A stretch of DNA of 45,306 nucleotides from an uncultured Bacteroidales bacterium (GTDB lineage Bacteria > Bacteroidota > Bacteroidia > Bacteroidales > Bacteroidaceae): contig CACYQI010000014.1 of the NCBI GenBank assembly GCA_902776455.1, positions 1-45,306 of the forward strand, in the 5' to 3' direction. Positions 33,470 through 41,579 of this stretch are shown in pieces. Positions within the stretch are counted from its first letter, which is position 1. Every line of letters begins with the position of its first letter. The notes under the pieces were generated by a model, which worked only from the letters and a program-made list of their open reading frames with translations, made no database searches and had not been told where the DNA came from. The translations under genes were made by a program, and so were the position numbers.

Positions 33470-34609
33470 TTACATTAGCAAGTCTGCCGAGCGCCATATT
33501 ACCCATGCCAGCATAGCCACGGAGAGAACGGCCAGAACTATCATGGCTACGCGCATCATCTTGACTTGCGTGAGCCGCTTCTGGTCGGTTTCCTTGATGA
33601 CTTCGGGTTCGGGTTTTGCATTCGGGTCGGGTTCTATCTTAGTCTGATTCACGTATTCCACGGCAGCGACGAGGTTGGCGTCGTTCTCATTGATGAGCGT
33701 GCTGTACTTGGCAAACTTGACGAGGTCGGCCGTGCGGAATATCTCGCGCAGTTCGTCGAGTGCCTCTTCGTTGTTCTCCGCTATGAGTCGGTCGATAATT
33801 TCGCTTGAGGTCATCTCCATCGCGTTGAAGCCGTAGCGGTCGCGGATGTAGTTGCGCAGAGTGTCGGTCAGCAGGGTGTAGTACTCCTTGCTGTCCTCTT
33901 CAGCCCACTTGCGCTCGCTCTTGATGCGTTCTATCTCTGACATAGCCACTTGATGAGGCGGCAGCTTCTTCTTCCGTCGGACGAAACGGACAATGGGTTT
34001 GCCGTGCTTGACGTGGTACCAAAGGTATGCTATGCAGGCCAACATCAGCAGGAAAAGCACTCCGCCCAACACGACCATCCGCCACTCGTCCCAAAGGAAA
34101 GGCAGTTCCATGATGCCGTTTGGCGGGAAGTACTGGTCGAGGTGGAGCGTATCGACATCGACCGTATAGACCTTGAGGGCAAGGCTCTTCGATTCGTAGC
34201 GCGAGGTATCGACCAATACCTGCATGGGCGGCAGGCAGTACAACGCGCTGTCCCATGCCGTGATGGTGTAGGCTTGGCTCACGGTCAGACGCTTGCCGTC
34301 GTTGAGGAAAGCGGTATCGGGCTTGCCCAAATCTACGACTTCTACGTTGGGGATGAGTTCCTGTCCCTTCTTGATGTCGGGCAAACGGAGCTTTTGCTTA
34401 GCGTCGAAGGTGACAGAAAGCGTAAGACCTGTCTGCTGACCGATGAAAAGCTGAAGCGAATCGAGTTTCACATCGACCTGTACCTGCGCCCTTGCAGCCT
34501 CCCCTACCCCTTTTATGGGAAGAAGGAAGCAAAGGAGCAAAAAGCCCCCCCATCTCCCTGTTGAAGGAGTACTTATAGCTTTCAACTTATTTCTTATTTC
34601 GTGTATCAT
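33470..34609 (-). CDS. Bat-operon membrane protein with BatD-like C-terminus, 379 aa
   Basis: An N-terminal hydrophobic leader (GFLLLCFLLPIKGVG...AQ), then a periplasmic beta domain (VDVKLDSLQLFIGQQTGLTLSVTFD), a membrane helix (WRMVVLGGVLFLLMLACIAYLWYHV), and a cytosolic helical domain with SKEYYTLLTDTLRNYIRDRYGFNAMEMTSSEIIDRL that resembles the end of BatD. A final membrane helix closes it (MRVAMIVLAVLSVAMLAWVIW). It occupies the slot between the DUF58 and batA genes, where Bacteroidetes operons carry such an unnamed protein (DUF4381-like). It probably participates in the same envelope complex. The signal peptide region includes a GC-rich repeat-derived stretch (LPIKGVGEA). Confidence 0.8.
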   Translation of the reverse strand: MIHEIRNKLKAISTPSTGRWGGFLLLCFLLPIKGVGEAARAQVQVDVKLDSLQLFIGQQTGLTLSVTFDAKQKLRLPDIKKGQELIPNVEVVDLGKPDTAFLNDGKRLTVSQAYTITAWDSALYCLPPMQVLVDTSRYESKSLALKVYTVDVDTLHLDQYFPPNGIMELPFLWDEWRMVVLGGVLFLLMLACIAYLWYHVKHGKPIVRFVRRKKKLPPHQVAMSEIERIKSERKWAEEDSKEYYTLLTDTLRNYIRDRYGFNAMEMTSSEIIDRLIAENNEEALDELREIFRTADLVKFAKYSTLINENDANLVAAVEYVNQTKIEPDPNAKPEPEVIKETDQKRLTQVKMMRVAMIVLAVLSVAMLAWVIWRSADLLM

Positions 34610-34678
34610 TAATTATATCCTTATTTATTATTCCGCCCCAAGGGAGAGGAAGGGCTTATTATTCCCCATTAAGGGAGG

Positions 34679-35554
34679 TTAAGGAGTCTTTCTCTTTGCA
34701 AAAAGGCCTCTCAACACACTCACATAATCCTGGTCTGTTCGGACGCTTACGGCATCCACTTGGCTTCGGCTGAACGTATCCTTGAGGTGCATCGACTGCA
34801 TCTTCCACCAGCGAGCCTGTGCTTCGCGGACAGCCTTGCTGCTTGTGTCTATCACCTGTTCCTCTCCCGTTTCGGCATCGTGTACTTTGAGCAAGCCTAC
34901 ATCGGGCAGTTCGGCTACACGTTTGTCATAGACCTGTACGGCCACGACGTCGTGCTTATGGGCAGCGATGGAGAGAGGTTGCAGGAAGGAATGGCGGTCG
35001 ATGAAGTCGCTCAGCACGAAGGCGATACAGCGGCGCTTGATGGCCCGCGTCATGTACTCGAGGGCGTAGGCGATGTTCGTCTGCTGGCTCTCGGGCTTGT
35101 AGTCGAGCAGCTCGCGGATGATGTAGAGGATATGCTTGCGGCCTTTCTTGGGCGGAATGAACTTCTCTATCTTGTCCGAGAAGAAGATGACGCCTATCTT
35201 GTCGTTGTTCTGAATGGCAGAGAAGGCAAGCGTGGCAGCAATCTCGGTCACCATGTCGCGTTTGAACTGCTTGACAGAACCGAAGTCGAGACTGCCGCTG
35301 ACGTCAACCAGCAGCATGACCGTCAGTTCGCGTTCCTCCTCGAACACCTTGACATACGGTCTGCCGAAGCGAGCCGTCACGTTCCATTCGATGTCGCGAA
35401 TGTCGTCGCCGTACTGGTACTCGCGCACCTCGGAGAACGTCATACCGCGTCCCTTGAAGGCTGAGTGGTACTCGCCCGCAAAGATATTGCTGCTCAGGCC
35501 ACGAGTCTTAATCTCGATTTTGCGGACCTTCTTTAGAATCTCACTTGTTTCCAA
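34679..35554 (-). CDS. DUF58 family protein
   Basis: 291 residues, soluble. The DUF58 core is clear: GEYHSAFKGRGMTFSEVREYQYGDDIRDIEWNVTARFGRPYVKVFEEERELTVMLLVDVSGS, in which DVSGS forms a VWA-like metal site. DUF58 proteins always accompany MoxR ATPases and VWA membrane proteins and are thought to bridge them. It lies between moxR (46 bases upstream) and the 379-aa membrane protein. A palindromic CCCCATTAAGGG-type element sits in the intergenic region just downstream (about 34640-34680). Confidence 0.93.
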   Translation of the reverse strand: METSEILKKVRKIEIKTRGLSSNIFAGEYHSAFKGRGMTFSEVREYQYGDDIRDIEWNVTARFGRPYVKVFEEERELTVMLLVDVSGSLDFGSVKQFKRDMVTEIAATLAFSAIQNNDKIGVIFFSDKIEKFIPPKKGRKHILYIIRELLDYKPESQQTNIAYALEYMTRAIKRRCIAFVLSDFIDRHSFLQPLSIAAHKHDVVAVQVYDKRVAELPDVGLLKVHDAETGEEQVIDTSSKAVREAQARWWKMQSMHLKDTFSRSQVDAVSVRTDQDYVSVLRGLFAKRKTP

Positions 35555-35600
35555 TTCTCGCTCTTAATTATGAATTATGAATTGAGAATTATGAATTGCT

Positions 35601-36593
35601 TTAGGGTACTTCGACCTTATTCACAATCTTGCTGATGATTTCCTCGCTGACCACATTGTTAGCTTCTGCCTCGTATGTGAGGCCGATGCGGTGACGAAGC
35701 ACGTCGTGTGCCACGCTGCGGACATCTTCTGGGATGACGTAGCCGCGCCTCTTGATGAAGGCAAACGCACGGGCTGCCAAAGCCAGGTTGATGCTGGCAC
35801 GAGGAGAACCGCCGAACTCGATATAGTCCTTTATCTCCTTCAGACCATACTTCTCGGGATAGCGCGTGCAGAAGACGATGTCGGCAATGTATTGTTCTAT
35901 CTTCTCGTCGAGATAGACCTCGCGAACAATCTCGCGAGCCTTCAGTATCTCGTCCGTACCGATGACGGGCTTCACGCGCTGCTGCTCACCCTTTATCTGC
36001 TGACGGATGATGAGCTTCTCCTCTTCGAGCTTCGGATAGTCGATGACGACCTTGAGCATGAAGCGGTCCACCTGTGCTTCGGGCAGCGGATAGGTACCTT
36101 CCTGCTCAATGGGGTTCTGCGTAGCGAGCACAAGGAAGGGCTTCGGAAGGCTGAACGTGTTCTTGCCTATCGTCACCTGTCGCTCCTGCATAGCCTCCAA
36201 GAGGGCGCTCTGCACCTTAGCCGGAGCACGGTTTATCTCGTCGGCCAGCACGAAGTTGGCGAAGACAGGACCTTGCTCTACGAGGAACTTCTCGTCCTTC
36301 TGGCTGTAAATCATCGTGCCGATGACGTCGGCAGGGAGTAAGTCGGGCGTAAACTGAATACGGCTGAACTTAGCGTCCACCAGCTGAGCCAGCGTCTTGA
36401 TAGCCATCGTCTTAGCCAGTCCAGGCACACCTTCCAGCAGGATATGACCGTCGCTGAGGAGGCCGATGAGCAACGACTCGATGAGGTGCTTCTGCCCTAC
36501 GATAACCTGATTCATGCCCGTCACCAGATTCGTGACGAAGCCACTTTGTCTTTCGATGCGATCATTTAGTTCGCGAATGTCGATTGATTCCAT
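35601..36593 (-). CDS. moxR: MoxR family AAA+ ATPase
   Basis: 330 residues with Walker A GVPGLAKT (55-62), Walker B FVLADEINRAPAK (115-126), the ATQNPIEQEGTYPLPEAQVDRFML sensor 1/arginine-finger block, and the C-terminal lid (GGSPRASINLALAARAFAF). It is the first gene of the Bat operon. The ATPase is expected to act as a chaperone for metal-site maturation or assembly of the VWA partners. A Bacteroidetes promoter lies about 100 bases upstream. Length and motifs are normal for the family. Confidence 0.95.
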   Translation of the reverse strand: MESIDIRELNDRIERQSGFVTNLVTGMNQVIVGQKHLIESLLIGLLSDGHILLEGVPGLAKTMAIKTLAQLVDAKFSRIQFTPDLLPADVIGTMIYSQKDEKFLVEQGPVFANFVLADEINRAPAKVQSALLEAMQERQVTIGKNTFSLPKPFLVLATQNPIEQEGTYPLPEAQVDRFMLKVVIDYPKLEEEKLIIRQQIKGEQQRVKPVIGTDEILKAREIVREVYLDEKIEQYIADIVFCTRYPEKYGLKEIKDYIEFGGSPRASINLALAARAFAFIKRRGYVIPEDVRSVAHDVLRHRIGLTYEAEANNVVSEEIISKIVNKVEVP

Positions 36594-36691
36594 AATTATA
36601 TTTCTCTTTTTACGATTTTACAATTGCACGATTCGGTTCAATTTGATGGTCAGATTGTATGTTTTTCCGACGTTCAAGCCGATTTCGGGCA

Positions 36692-36723
36692 CAAAATTAC
36701 TGCTTTCTCTGCTATCTGCCAAA
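36692..36723 (-). promoter_or_regulatory. Bacteroidetes-type promoter of the moxR-bat operon
   Basis: On the minus strand TTTG (36723-36720), 20 bases, then TAATTTTG (36699-36692). Good match and spacing, leaving a leader of about 95 bases before the ATG at 36593. Confidence 0.7.
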
Positions 36724-36818
36724 CAAGAAATGATAAATAAAGTTATAACGATGTTTAATTCTGTTAAAAAAGGCAGCAAAAGGGCATAGAATAACCTCCT
36801 TAGCAACGGACTAAAAAG

Positions 36819-37028
36819 ATTTTGTCCCACTGTCCCACGTCCCACGTCCCATTAAGGTCGGTTTTGCATGTTGTTGCTGGGAAAAGGGGGAAGGATTCTA
36901 TAGTTTTCTATAGTATTCTATAGTCTCTATAGTTACTATAGCTTCTATAGTATTAGTATTCTATAGCTTCCCCCACATCAAAACTGACCTTAATGGGACG
37001 TGGGACAGTGGGACAATGGGACAAAACT
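36819..37028. repeat. 210-bp inverted-repeat element with GTCCCAC arms and seven CTATAG iterons
   Basis: The left arm (about 36819-36870: TTTTGTCCCACTGTCCCAC, CCCATTAAGGTC, GTTTTG) is inverted at 36976-37028. A nested GGGGGAAG / CTTCCCCC pair encloses seven CTATAG palindromes at 36898, 36908, 36918, 36927, 36936, 36945 and 36961, mostly 9-10 bases apart. No gene is inside. It lies between the moxR promoter and the beta-galactosidase stop. Confidence 0.88.
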
Positions 37029-37060
37029 CATCCTACTTTACTGGCTTAACGCTGAAATAT

Positions 37061-37112
37061 AGCACGTTAAGTTTGCCAATTAAACGTGTTTGTCGTTCAA
37101 GCTTCGCGTGTA
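37061..37112. repeat. Possible degenerate 22-bp array related to array C
   Basis: AGCACGTTAAGTTTGCC at 37061 is nearly identical to AGCACGTTATGTTTGCC in array C (13457). AACGTGTTTGTCGTT and CGCGTGTAGG follow in roughly 22-base register. Too worn to be sure. Confidence 0.4.
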
Positions 37113-37177
37113 GGCTGCTTAGTATTGGTATTTTCACACAGAATTAATTCATCCACGCATTTGGACAGCCATGAATC

Positions 37178-39652
37178 TTAGTAAACAAACACTTTCACGT
37201 TCTTTGCGCTACCGGGAGCACCTTGCTCGGCACGCGGCAGGTACTCAATGCCCCTAAGTTGCTGCTCCGAGCCAAGATCGATAACCAGCAAATGTGGATT
37301 TTCGGCTGCCTTTTCTGTTTGCCAATAAGTGCTTTCCTGAAGGTCGTAAACCTTGTCGCCAAGGTGGTTGCCGTTCTCGTCTTCGCTATCTGCATACTTA
37401 ACTGTCCAAGGCTCACGGCTGATACGTTTGCCCTCATCATCAAGAGCATATAGCTCCGCAATGGCCGTCACATCGTTCTCTTTCTGTGTGCTCAGCACCT
37501 CGAAGGCAAGATATCGGCCACGACGGGGCCACTTGAGTTCAAGCCTCTGCCAGCCGTTGCCTGCCTTCAGCTCGCCCTCTAAAGCAGGAGACTTCGAATT
37601 GAGGTCGGGCTTGTCGCCTGGGTTGTTGTGCTTGTTGTTCTTCTCCAGTTGCAGCTTGTTCAGCTCGGGTTCAGCTTGTCCCCAAACGACACGTTCTGCA
37701 GGACCAACGACATCGAGAACAATCACCTCGTTCTTGCCCTTCTTGAGCCAGCAGCCAGGCACATAAAGTGTCTGCTGAGGGCCGATTGACCATATGCGTC
37801 CCATCGCATGGCCGTTCACCCAAACCTGTCCTTTGCCCCACTTCTCGAAGTTGAGGAACGTGTCGCCCACCTTCTTGAGGTCGAAGTAACCACGATAGTA
37901 GCCACGACCGAAGATGAGGTCTTCGCTGTCCCTGGCATAGCGCATGGTGCGGCCGAGACGCATCATGCTGATGGACTCGCGAGTGTTAGGCTTCTCCTTC
38001 TGCCACTCAAATGCCCTGACAGCTACCTCGTAGTCGTCGGGGATGCGCATGTTCTCCCACATTGTCGGGGTATAGACGATCTCCGTTCCGTCGATGCCGA
38101 AATGTGACTTCACATTGACCGTGATAGTAGGTTTGCTGACCAATCCTTTAAAGTCCTTGATGGCACGACCAAAGTTGATGCGCCCCATTCCTTCGACAAG
38201 TATTTGCAGTTCCTGCCCCCGACTGACAGGTGGCAAGGAGAGCGACTTCTCGTTCTTCACGCGGTCAATCTTGCCGATGTACTTGCCGTCGATAAAGACC
38301 TGTGCAAAGTCGTGAGCGTCAATCGTAAGCGTAGCAGTCCAATCCGCTTCTTCTGGCTTCGCAATCTCAGGCAGACGGGTACTGTAGAGTACAGCACCCC
38401 ATCCCATGTCGAGTTCTTCAAATGTCAGGGGTGCACCAACGGTACGGAGATCTTGATCGTGATCAACATAGTACCTAAAGTCGAAACCATTATAGAGCGG
38501 AGCAAACTCGGTCAGTTCGAACTTAGGAACGGTAATGATAGGCATGGGAGCCTTTGGGACAGCAGAAAGCCCCCTCCCCGATCCCCCTTTGGAGGAGTGC
38601 TTCTCCATCATCTTGCGAAGCTCCCAGAACTTAGGCGTAGGAAGGCCCCATTCGTTGATAGGCGCGTCGTAGTCGTAGCTCGTCACATCTGGCGCAAAAC
38701 CAGGGCTGTTGGCTCCTGCCCAATGGCCGAAACTCGTGCCGCCATGCGTCATGTAGAGCGAGAAGCTGATGCCCTTCGAGAGCATCTCGTCCATGCCTTC
38801 CACCATGTCCTTCGCAGGTCGCGTTTCGTGCTGTGCGCCCCACTTGTCGAACCAGCCGCTCCAGAACTCGGAGCACATCTTGGGTGCATCAGGACGCAGC
38901 TCGCCAAGCCTGTGGAACTGCTGGTCGATGTTGGCGCCCGTGCCGAAGTTCATCGTCCAAACGAGGTCGTCGAGGCCGTTCTTCTCGAAGTTCGACGCCC
39001 AGTCGCATTGGAACAAAGCTAACTCTTTGCCATAAATACTACGTAAACAGTCACGAATCTCGCTGACATACGGCTTGTCCTCGCCATACGAGCCGTATTC
39101 GTTCTCCACTTGCATCATGATGATGGGGCCGCCGTTCTGTATGGTGAGAGGCTTCAGCTGCTCGCCTACTTTCTCTTCGAATATCCTGACGCGTTCCATG
39201 AAGTATGGGTCGCGCTCGCGGAGCTTGATGTCCTTCTTCTTCAAGAGCCACCAGGGCAGACCGCCCATCTCCCATTCGGCACAAACGTATGGGCCGGGGC
39301 GAACGATGACGTACATGCCGTTCTTCTGCGCCAAGCGGCAGAACTCGGCCACGTCGTTGCCAGCAGTGAAGTTGAACTCGCCTTCCCTCTGTTCGTGGAT
39401 GTTCCAGAAGATGTAGATGCAGATGGAATTCATGCCCAACGCCTTGCACATCTTGATGCGATGCTCCCAATAAGGACGCGGGATGCGCGGGTAGTGTACC
39501 TCGGCGGCCTTCACGATAAAGGGCTGACCGTTCAAGAGGAAAGTCTTGTTGCCTATGGTAAAGTTGCCCGAATCTTGAACCTTGGCGGAAGTAATGCCGG
39601 AGGATAGAATCATCAAGGCTGTGAGCGTCAAAGTCGTCAAGTAGTGCTTCAT
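37178..39652 (-). CDS. Glycoside hydrolase family 35 beta-galactosidase, 824 aa
   Basis: A signal peptide (TLTLTALMILSSGITSAK) followed by a GH35 barrel: IVKAAEVHYPRIPRPYWEHRIKMCKALGMNSICIYIFWNIHE, VIVRPGPYVCAEWEMGGLPWWLL, acid/base E185 in QVENEYGSYG and nucleophile E262 in SEFWSGWFDKWG. Beta-sandwich domains follow (GRGYYRGYFDLKKVGDTFLNFEKWGKGQVWVNGHAMGRIW), with a C-terminal discoidin-like module ending KNVKVFVY. The enzyme removes terminal beta-galactose from polysaccharides, probably in the periplasm or at the surface. A short KHSSKGGSGRGLSAVP insert after the barrel derives from an in-frame GC-rich element. It is encoded alone, without SusC/D genes nearby. Confidence 0.95.
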   Translation of the reverse strand: MKHYLTTLTLTALMILSSGITSAKVQDSGNFTIGNKTFLLNGQPFIVKAAEVHYPRIPRPYWEHRIKMCKALGMNSICIYIFWNIHEQREGEFNFTAGNDVAEFCRLAQKNGMYVIVRPGPYVCAEWEMGGLPWWLLKKKDIKLRERDPYFMERVRIFEEKVGEQLKPLTIQNGGPIIMMQVENEYGSYGEDKPYVSEIRDCLRSIYGKELALFQCDWASNFEKNGLDDLVWTMNFGTGANIDQQFHRLGELRPDAPKMCSEFWSGWFDKWGAQHETRPAKDMVEGMDEMLSKGISFSLYMTHGGTSFGHWAGANSPGFAPDVTSYDYDAPINEWGLPTPKFWELRKMMEKHSSKGGSGRGLSAVPKAPMPIITVPKFELTEFAPLYNGFDFRYYVDHDQDLRTVGAPLTFEELDMGWGAVLYSTRLPEIAKPEEADWTATLTIDAHDFAQVFIDGKYIGKIDRVKNEKSLSLPPVSRGQELQILVEGMGRINFGRAIKDFKGLVSKPTITVNVKSHFGIDGTEIVYTPTMWENMRIPDDYEVAVRAFEWQKEKPNTRESISMMRLGRTMRYARDSEDLIFGRGYYRGYFDLKKVGDTFLNFEKWGKGQVWVNGHAMGRIWSIGPQQTLYVPGCWLKKGKNEVIVLDVVGPAERVVWGQAEPELNKLQLEKNNKHNNPGDKPDLNSKSPALEGELKAGNGWQRLELKWPRRGRYLAFEVLSTQKENDVTAIAELYALDDEGKRISREPWTVKYADSEDENGNHLGDKVYDLQESTYWQTEKAAENPHLLVIDLGSEQQLRGIEYLPRAEQGAPGSAKNVKVFVY

Positions 39653-39765
39653 AGTATATCTATTTCATAATAAGGTTAATAATAGTGTTTAGGCGAAGTA
39701 ATCATATAATAGTTTTAGTCTGGACTGCACAGGGCTTTGGGAGATGCCTCAAGCAGCTTCGTTTT

Positions 39766-39853
39766 ACACTCCACAGAGAATCGGCCTACACTCCACGGAG
39801 AATCGGCTTACACTCCACGGAGCATCAGCCTACACTCCACGGAGCGTCGAGGT
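39766..39853. repeat. 22-bp tandem array E (CTCCACGGAG cores)
   Basis: Four units start at 39766, 39788, 39810 and 39832, with core CTCCACGGAG and spacer beginning AATCGGC/CATCAGC. It lies immediately downstream of the rlmD stop. The core is the reverse complement of array D's core while the spacer is in the same orientation. Confidence 0.9.
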
Positions 39854-39858
39854 GGCCT

Positions 39859-41346
39859 CTACGGATGGGTTCGTTTTTCCAGCAGAACGACGTTCTCCAC
39901 GTGCTGTGTGTGCGGGAACATATCGACGGGCTGGATGCGCTTCACCTCGTAGTGTTCGCCGAGCAACTGAAGGTCGCGAGCCTGTGTGGCAGGGTTGCAG
40001 CTGACATAGACGATGCGTTGCGGGTCGGCGAAGAGGATGGCGTCGATGACGTCCTGGTGCATGCCGGCACGCGGAGGGTCGGTGATGATGATGTCGGGCT
40101 TGCCGTGCTTCTCGATGAAGTCGCGGTTCAGGATGTCCTTCATGTCGCCAGCAAAAAACTCGGTGTTCTCGATGCCGTTTATCTTCGAGTTCACCTTAGC
40201 ATCCTCGATAGCCTCGGGCACGTACTCGATGCCGATAACCTTGCGAGCCTGCCTTGCCACGAAGTTGGCGATGGTGCCTGTGCCCGTGTAGAGGTCGTAG
40301 ATGAGAGGGAGAGACCCTCCCCTACCCTCCCTTAAAGGGAGGGAGTCCTCCCCCTTTAAGGGGGAGCTAGAGAGGGTCTTTACTACATTATATAATATAT
40401 ATGCTTGTTCCGTGTTGGTCTGATAGAAGCTCTTCGGTCCGACCTTGAACTTAAGGCCCTCCATCTCGAGGAAGATGTGGTTGGTGCCGCTGAAGAGATG
40501 CACGTCGAGGTCGCCGATGGTGTCGTTGAACTTCTCGTTGTTCACCCACAGCAGGCTCGTCACCTCGGGGAAGGTGTCGTGCATCCATTGCAGCAGGGCC
40601 ATGGCTTGCTGTTGCAATTCTTCACTCTTCACTCCTATGGGGCTGAAGCAGAACTGCATCAAGACCATCAGCTCGCCCGTATTCGAGAGCCTTATCATCA
40701 TGTTCCTCAGCAATCCGTGATGCTCGCGGGCATTGAAGAAGCTGAGTCCGTGCTCGTAGGCATACTGCTGAACGCCGTTGCGCAGGCGATTGTTGATGTC
40801 GTCCATGAGGTGACACTCGCGGATAGGCAGTATCTTGTCGAAGGCACTACCCGTATGATAGCCTACAGCACCGGGAAGCTCGAACTTCTTGCCCGAGCGT
40901 ATCTCCTCTTCTGTCAGCCATATCTTGTCGGAAAAGCCGAACTCCAGCTTGTTGCGGTAGCATCTGGTCTTCGCCGAACCGAGAATAGGGCTACATTCGG
41001 GCAAAGGTATCTTACCGATGCGCTCCAAGTTGTCCATCACCTGCTTCTGCTTGTATCGCAGCTGGTCCTCATAGGGCAGAATCTGCCATTTGCAACCTCC
41101 GCACACGCCATAATGCGGGCAGAAAGGCTCGGCTCGATGCTCGCTCTTCTTGTGAACGAAGGTGCAGAGAGCCTCAGCATAGTGATGTTTCTTCCTCGTG
41201 ACACGAAGGTCAACCACATCGCCCGGCACCACATAAGGCACAAAGACCACTAAATCATCTATGCGGACAAGCGCCTTGCCTTCGGCCGCCACATCCTGTA
41301 TCTCTACCTCCCGATAGACGGGCAATTCTTTCTTCTTCCTTGACAT
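39859..41346 (-). CDS. rlmD: 23S rRNA (uracil-C5)-methyltransferase, RlmD family
   Basis: 495 residues. An N-terminal TRAM domain (VEIQDVAAEGKALVRIDDLVVFVPYVVPGDVVDLRV), then iron-sulfur cysteines (EPFCPHYGVCGGCKWQ), a SAM-binding motif (YDLYTGTGTIANF), DPPRAGMHQDV and the catalytic cysteine in VYVSCNPATQARDL. It makes m5U in 23S rRNA. Residues about 325-350 (SSSPLKGEDSLPLREGRGGSLP) are encoded by a palindromic CCCTTAAAGGG element at about 40305-40380, inserted in frame immediately before the SAM motif. The enzyme should tolerate this because it falls in a loop. The gene has its own promoter, divergent from ppdK. Confidence 0.93.
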   Translation of the reverse strand: MSRKKKELPVYREVEIQDVAAEGKALVRIDDLVVFVPYVVPGDVVDLRVTRKKHHYAEALCTFVHKKSEHRAEPFCPHYGVCGGCKWQILPYEDQLRYKQKQVMDNLERIGKIPLPECSPILGSAKTRCYRNKLEFGFSDKIWLTEEEIRSGKKFELPGAVGYHTGSAFDKILPIRECHLMDDINNRLRNGVQQYAYEHGLSFFNAREHHGLLRNMMIRLSNTGELMVLMQFCFSPIGVKSEELQQQAMALLQWMHDTFPEVTSLLWVNNEKFNDTIGDLDVHLFSGTNHIFLEMEGLKFKVGPKSFYQTNTEQAYILYNVVKTLSSSPLKGEDSLPLREGRGGSLPLIYDLYTGTGTIANFVARQARKVIGIEYVPEAIEDAKVNSKINGIENTEFFAGDMKDILNRDFIEKHGKPDIIITDPPRAGMHQDVIDAILFADPQRIVYVSCNPATQARDLQLLGEHYEVKRIQPVDMFPHTQHVENVVLLEKRTHP

Positions 41347-41460
41347 CTGTTTGTTTACGATTTGACGATTTACTATTTACTGTTTACTATCTTCGCTCAC
41401 TTTGACTATTTTGCCATTTATTGAGCTGAAGGAAACCTCCATTACTTCCATTTCGATGCA

Positions 41461-41491
41461 CAAAAGTACAAATTTTAGCACAAATAACAAA
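41461..41491 (-). promoter_or_regulatory. Bacteroidetes-type promoter of rlmD
   Basis: On the minus strand TTTG (41491-41488), 19 bases, then TACTTTTG (41468-41461). It is divergent to, and about 17 bases from, the ppdK promoter, so a shared regulator could act on both. Confidence 0.6.
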
Positions 41492-41507
41492 ATTATGAAC
41501 CTTGAAC

Positions 41508-41538
41508 TTTGAACTATGAACTATTTTCCTTACCTTTG
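41508..41538 (+). promoter_or_regulatory. Bacteroidetes-type promoter of ppdK
   Basis: TTTG at 41508-41511, 19 bases, then TACCTTTG at 41531-41538; the ATG follows at 41580. Near-consensus, suggesting strong constitutive expression. Confidence 0.75.
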
Positions 41539-41579
41539 CAAAGATAATTAAGTCATAAAACATATAAATATCATTATTT

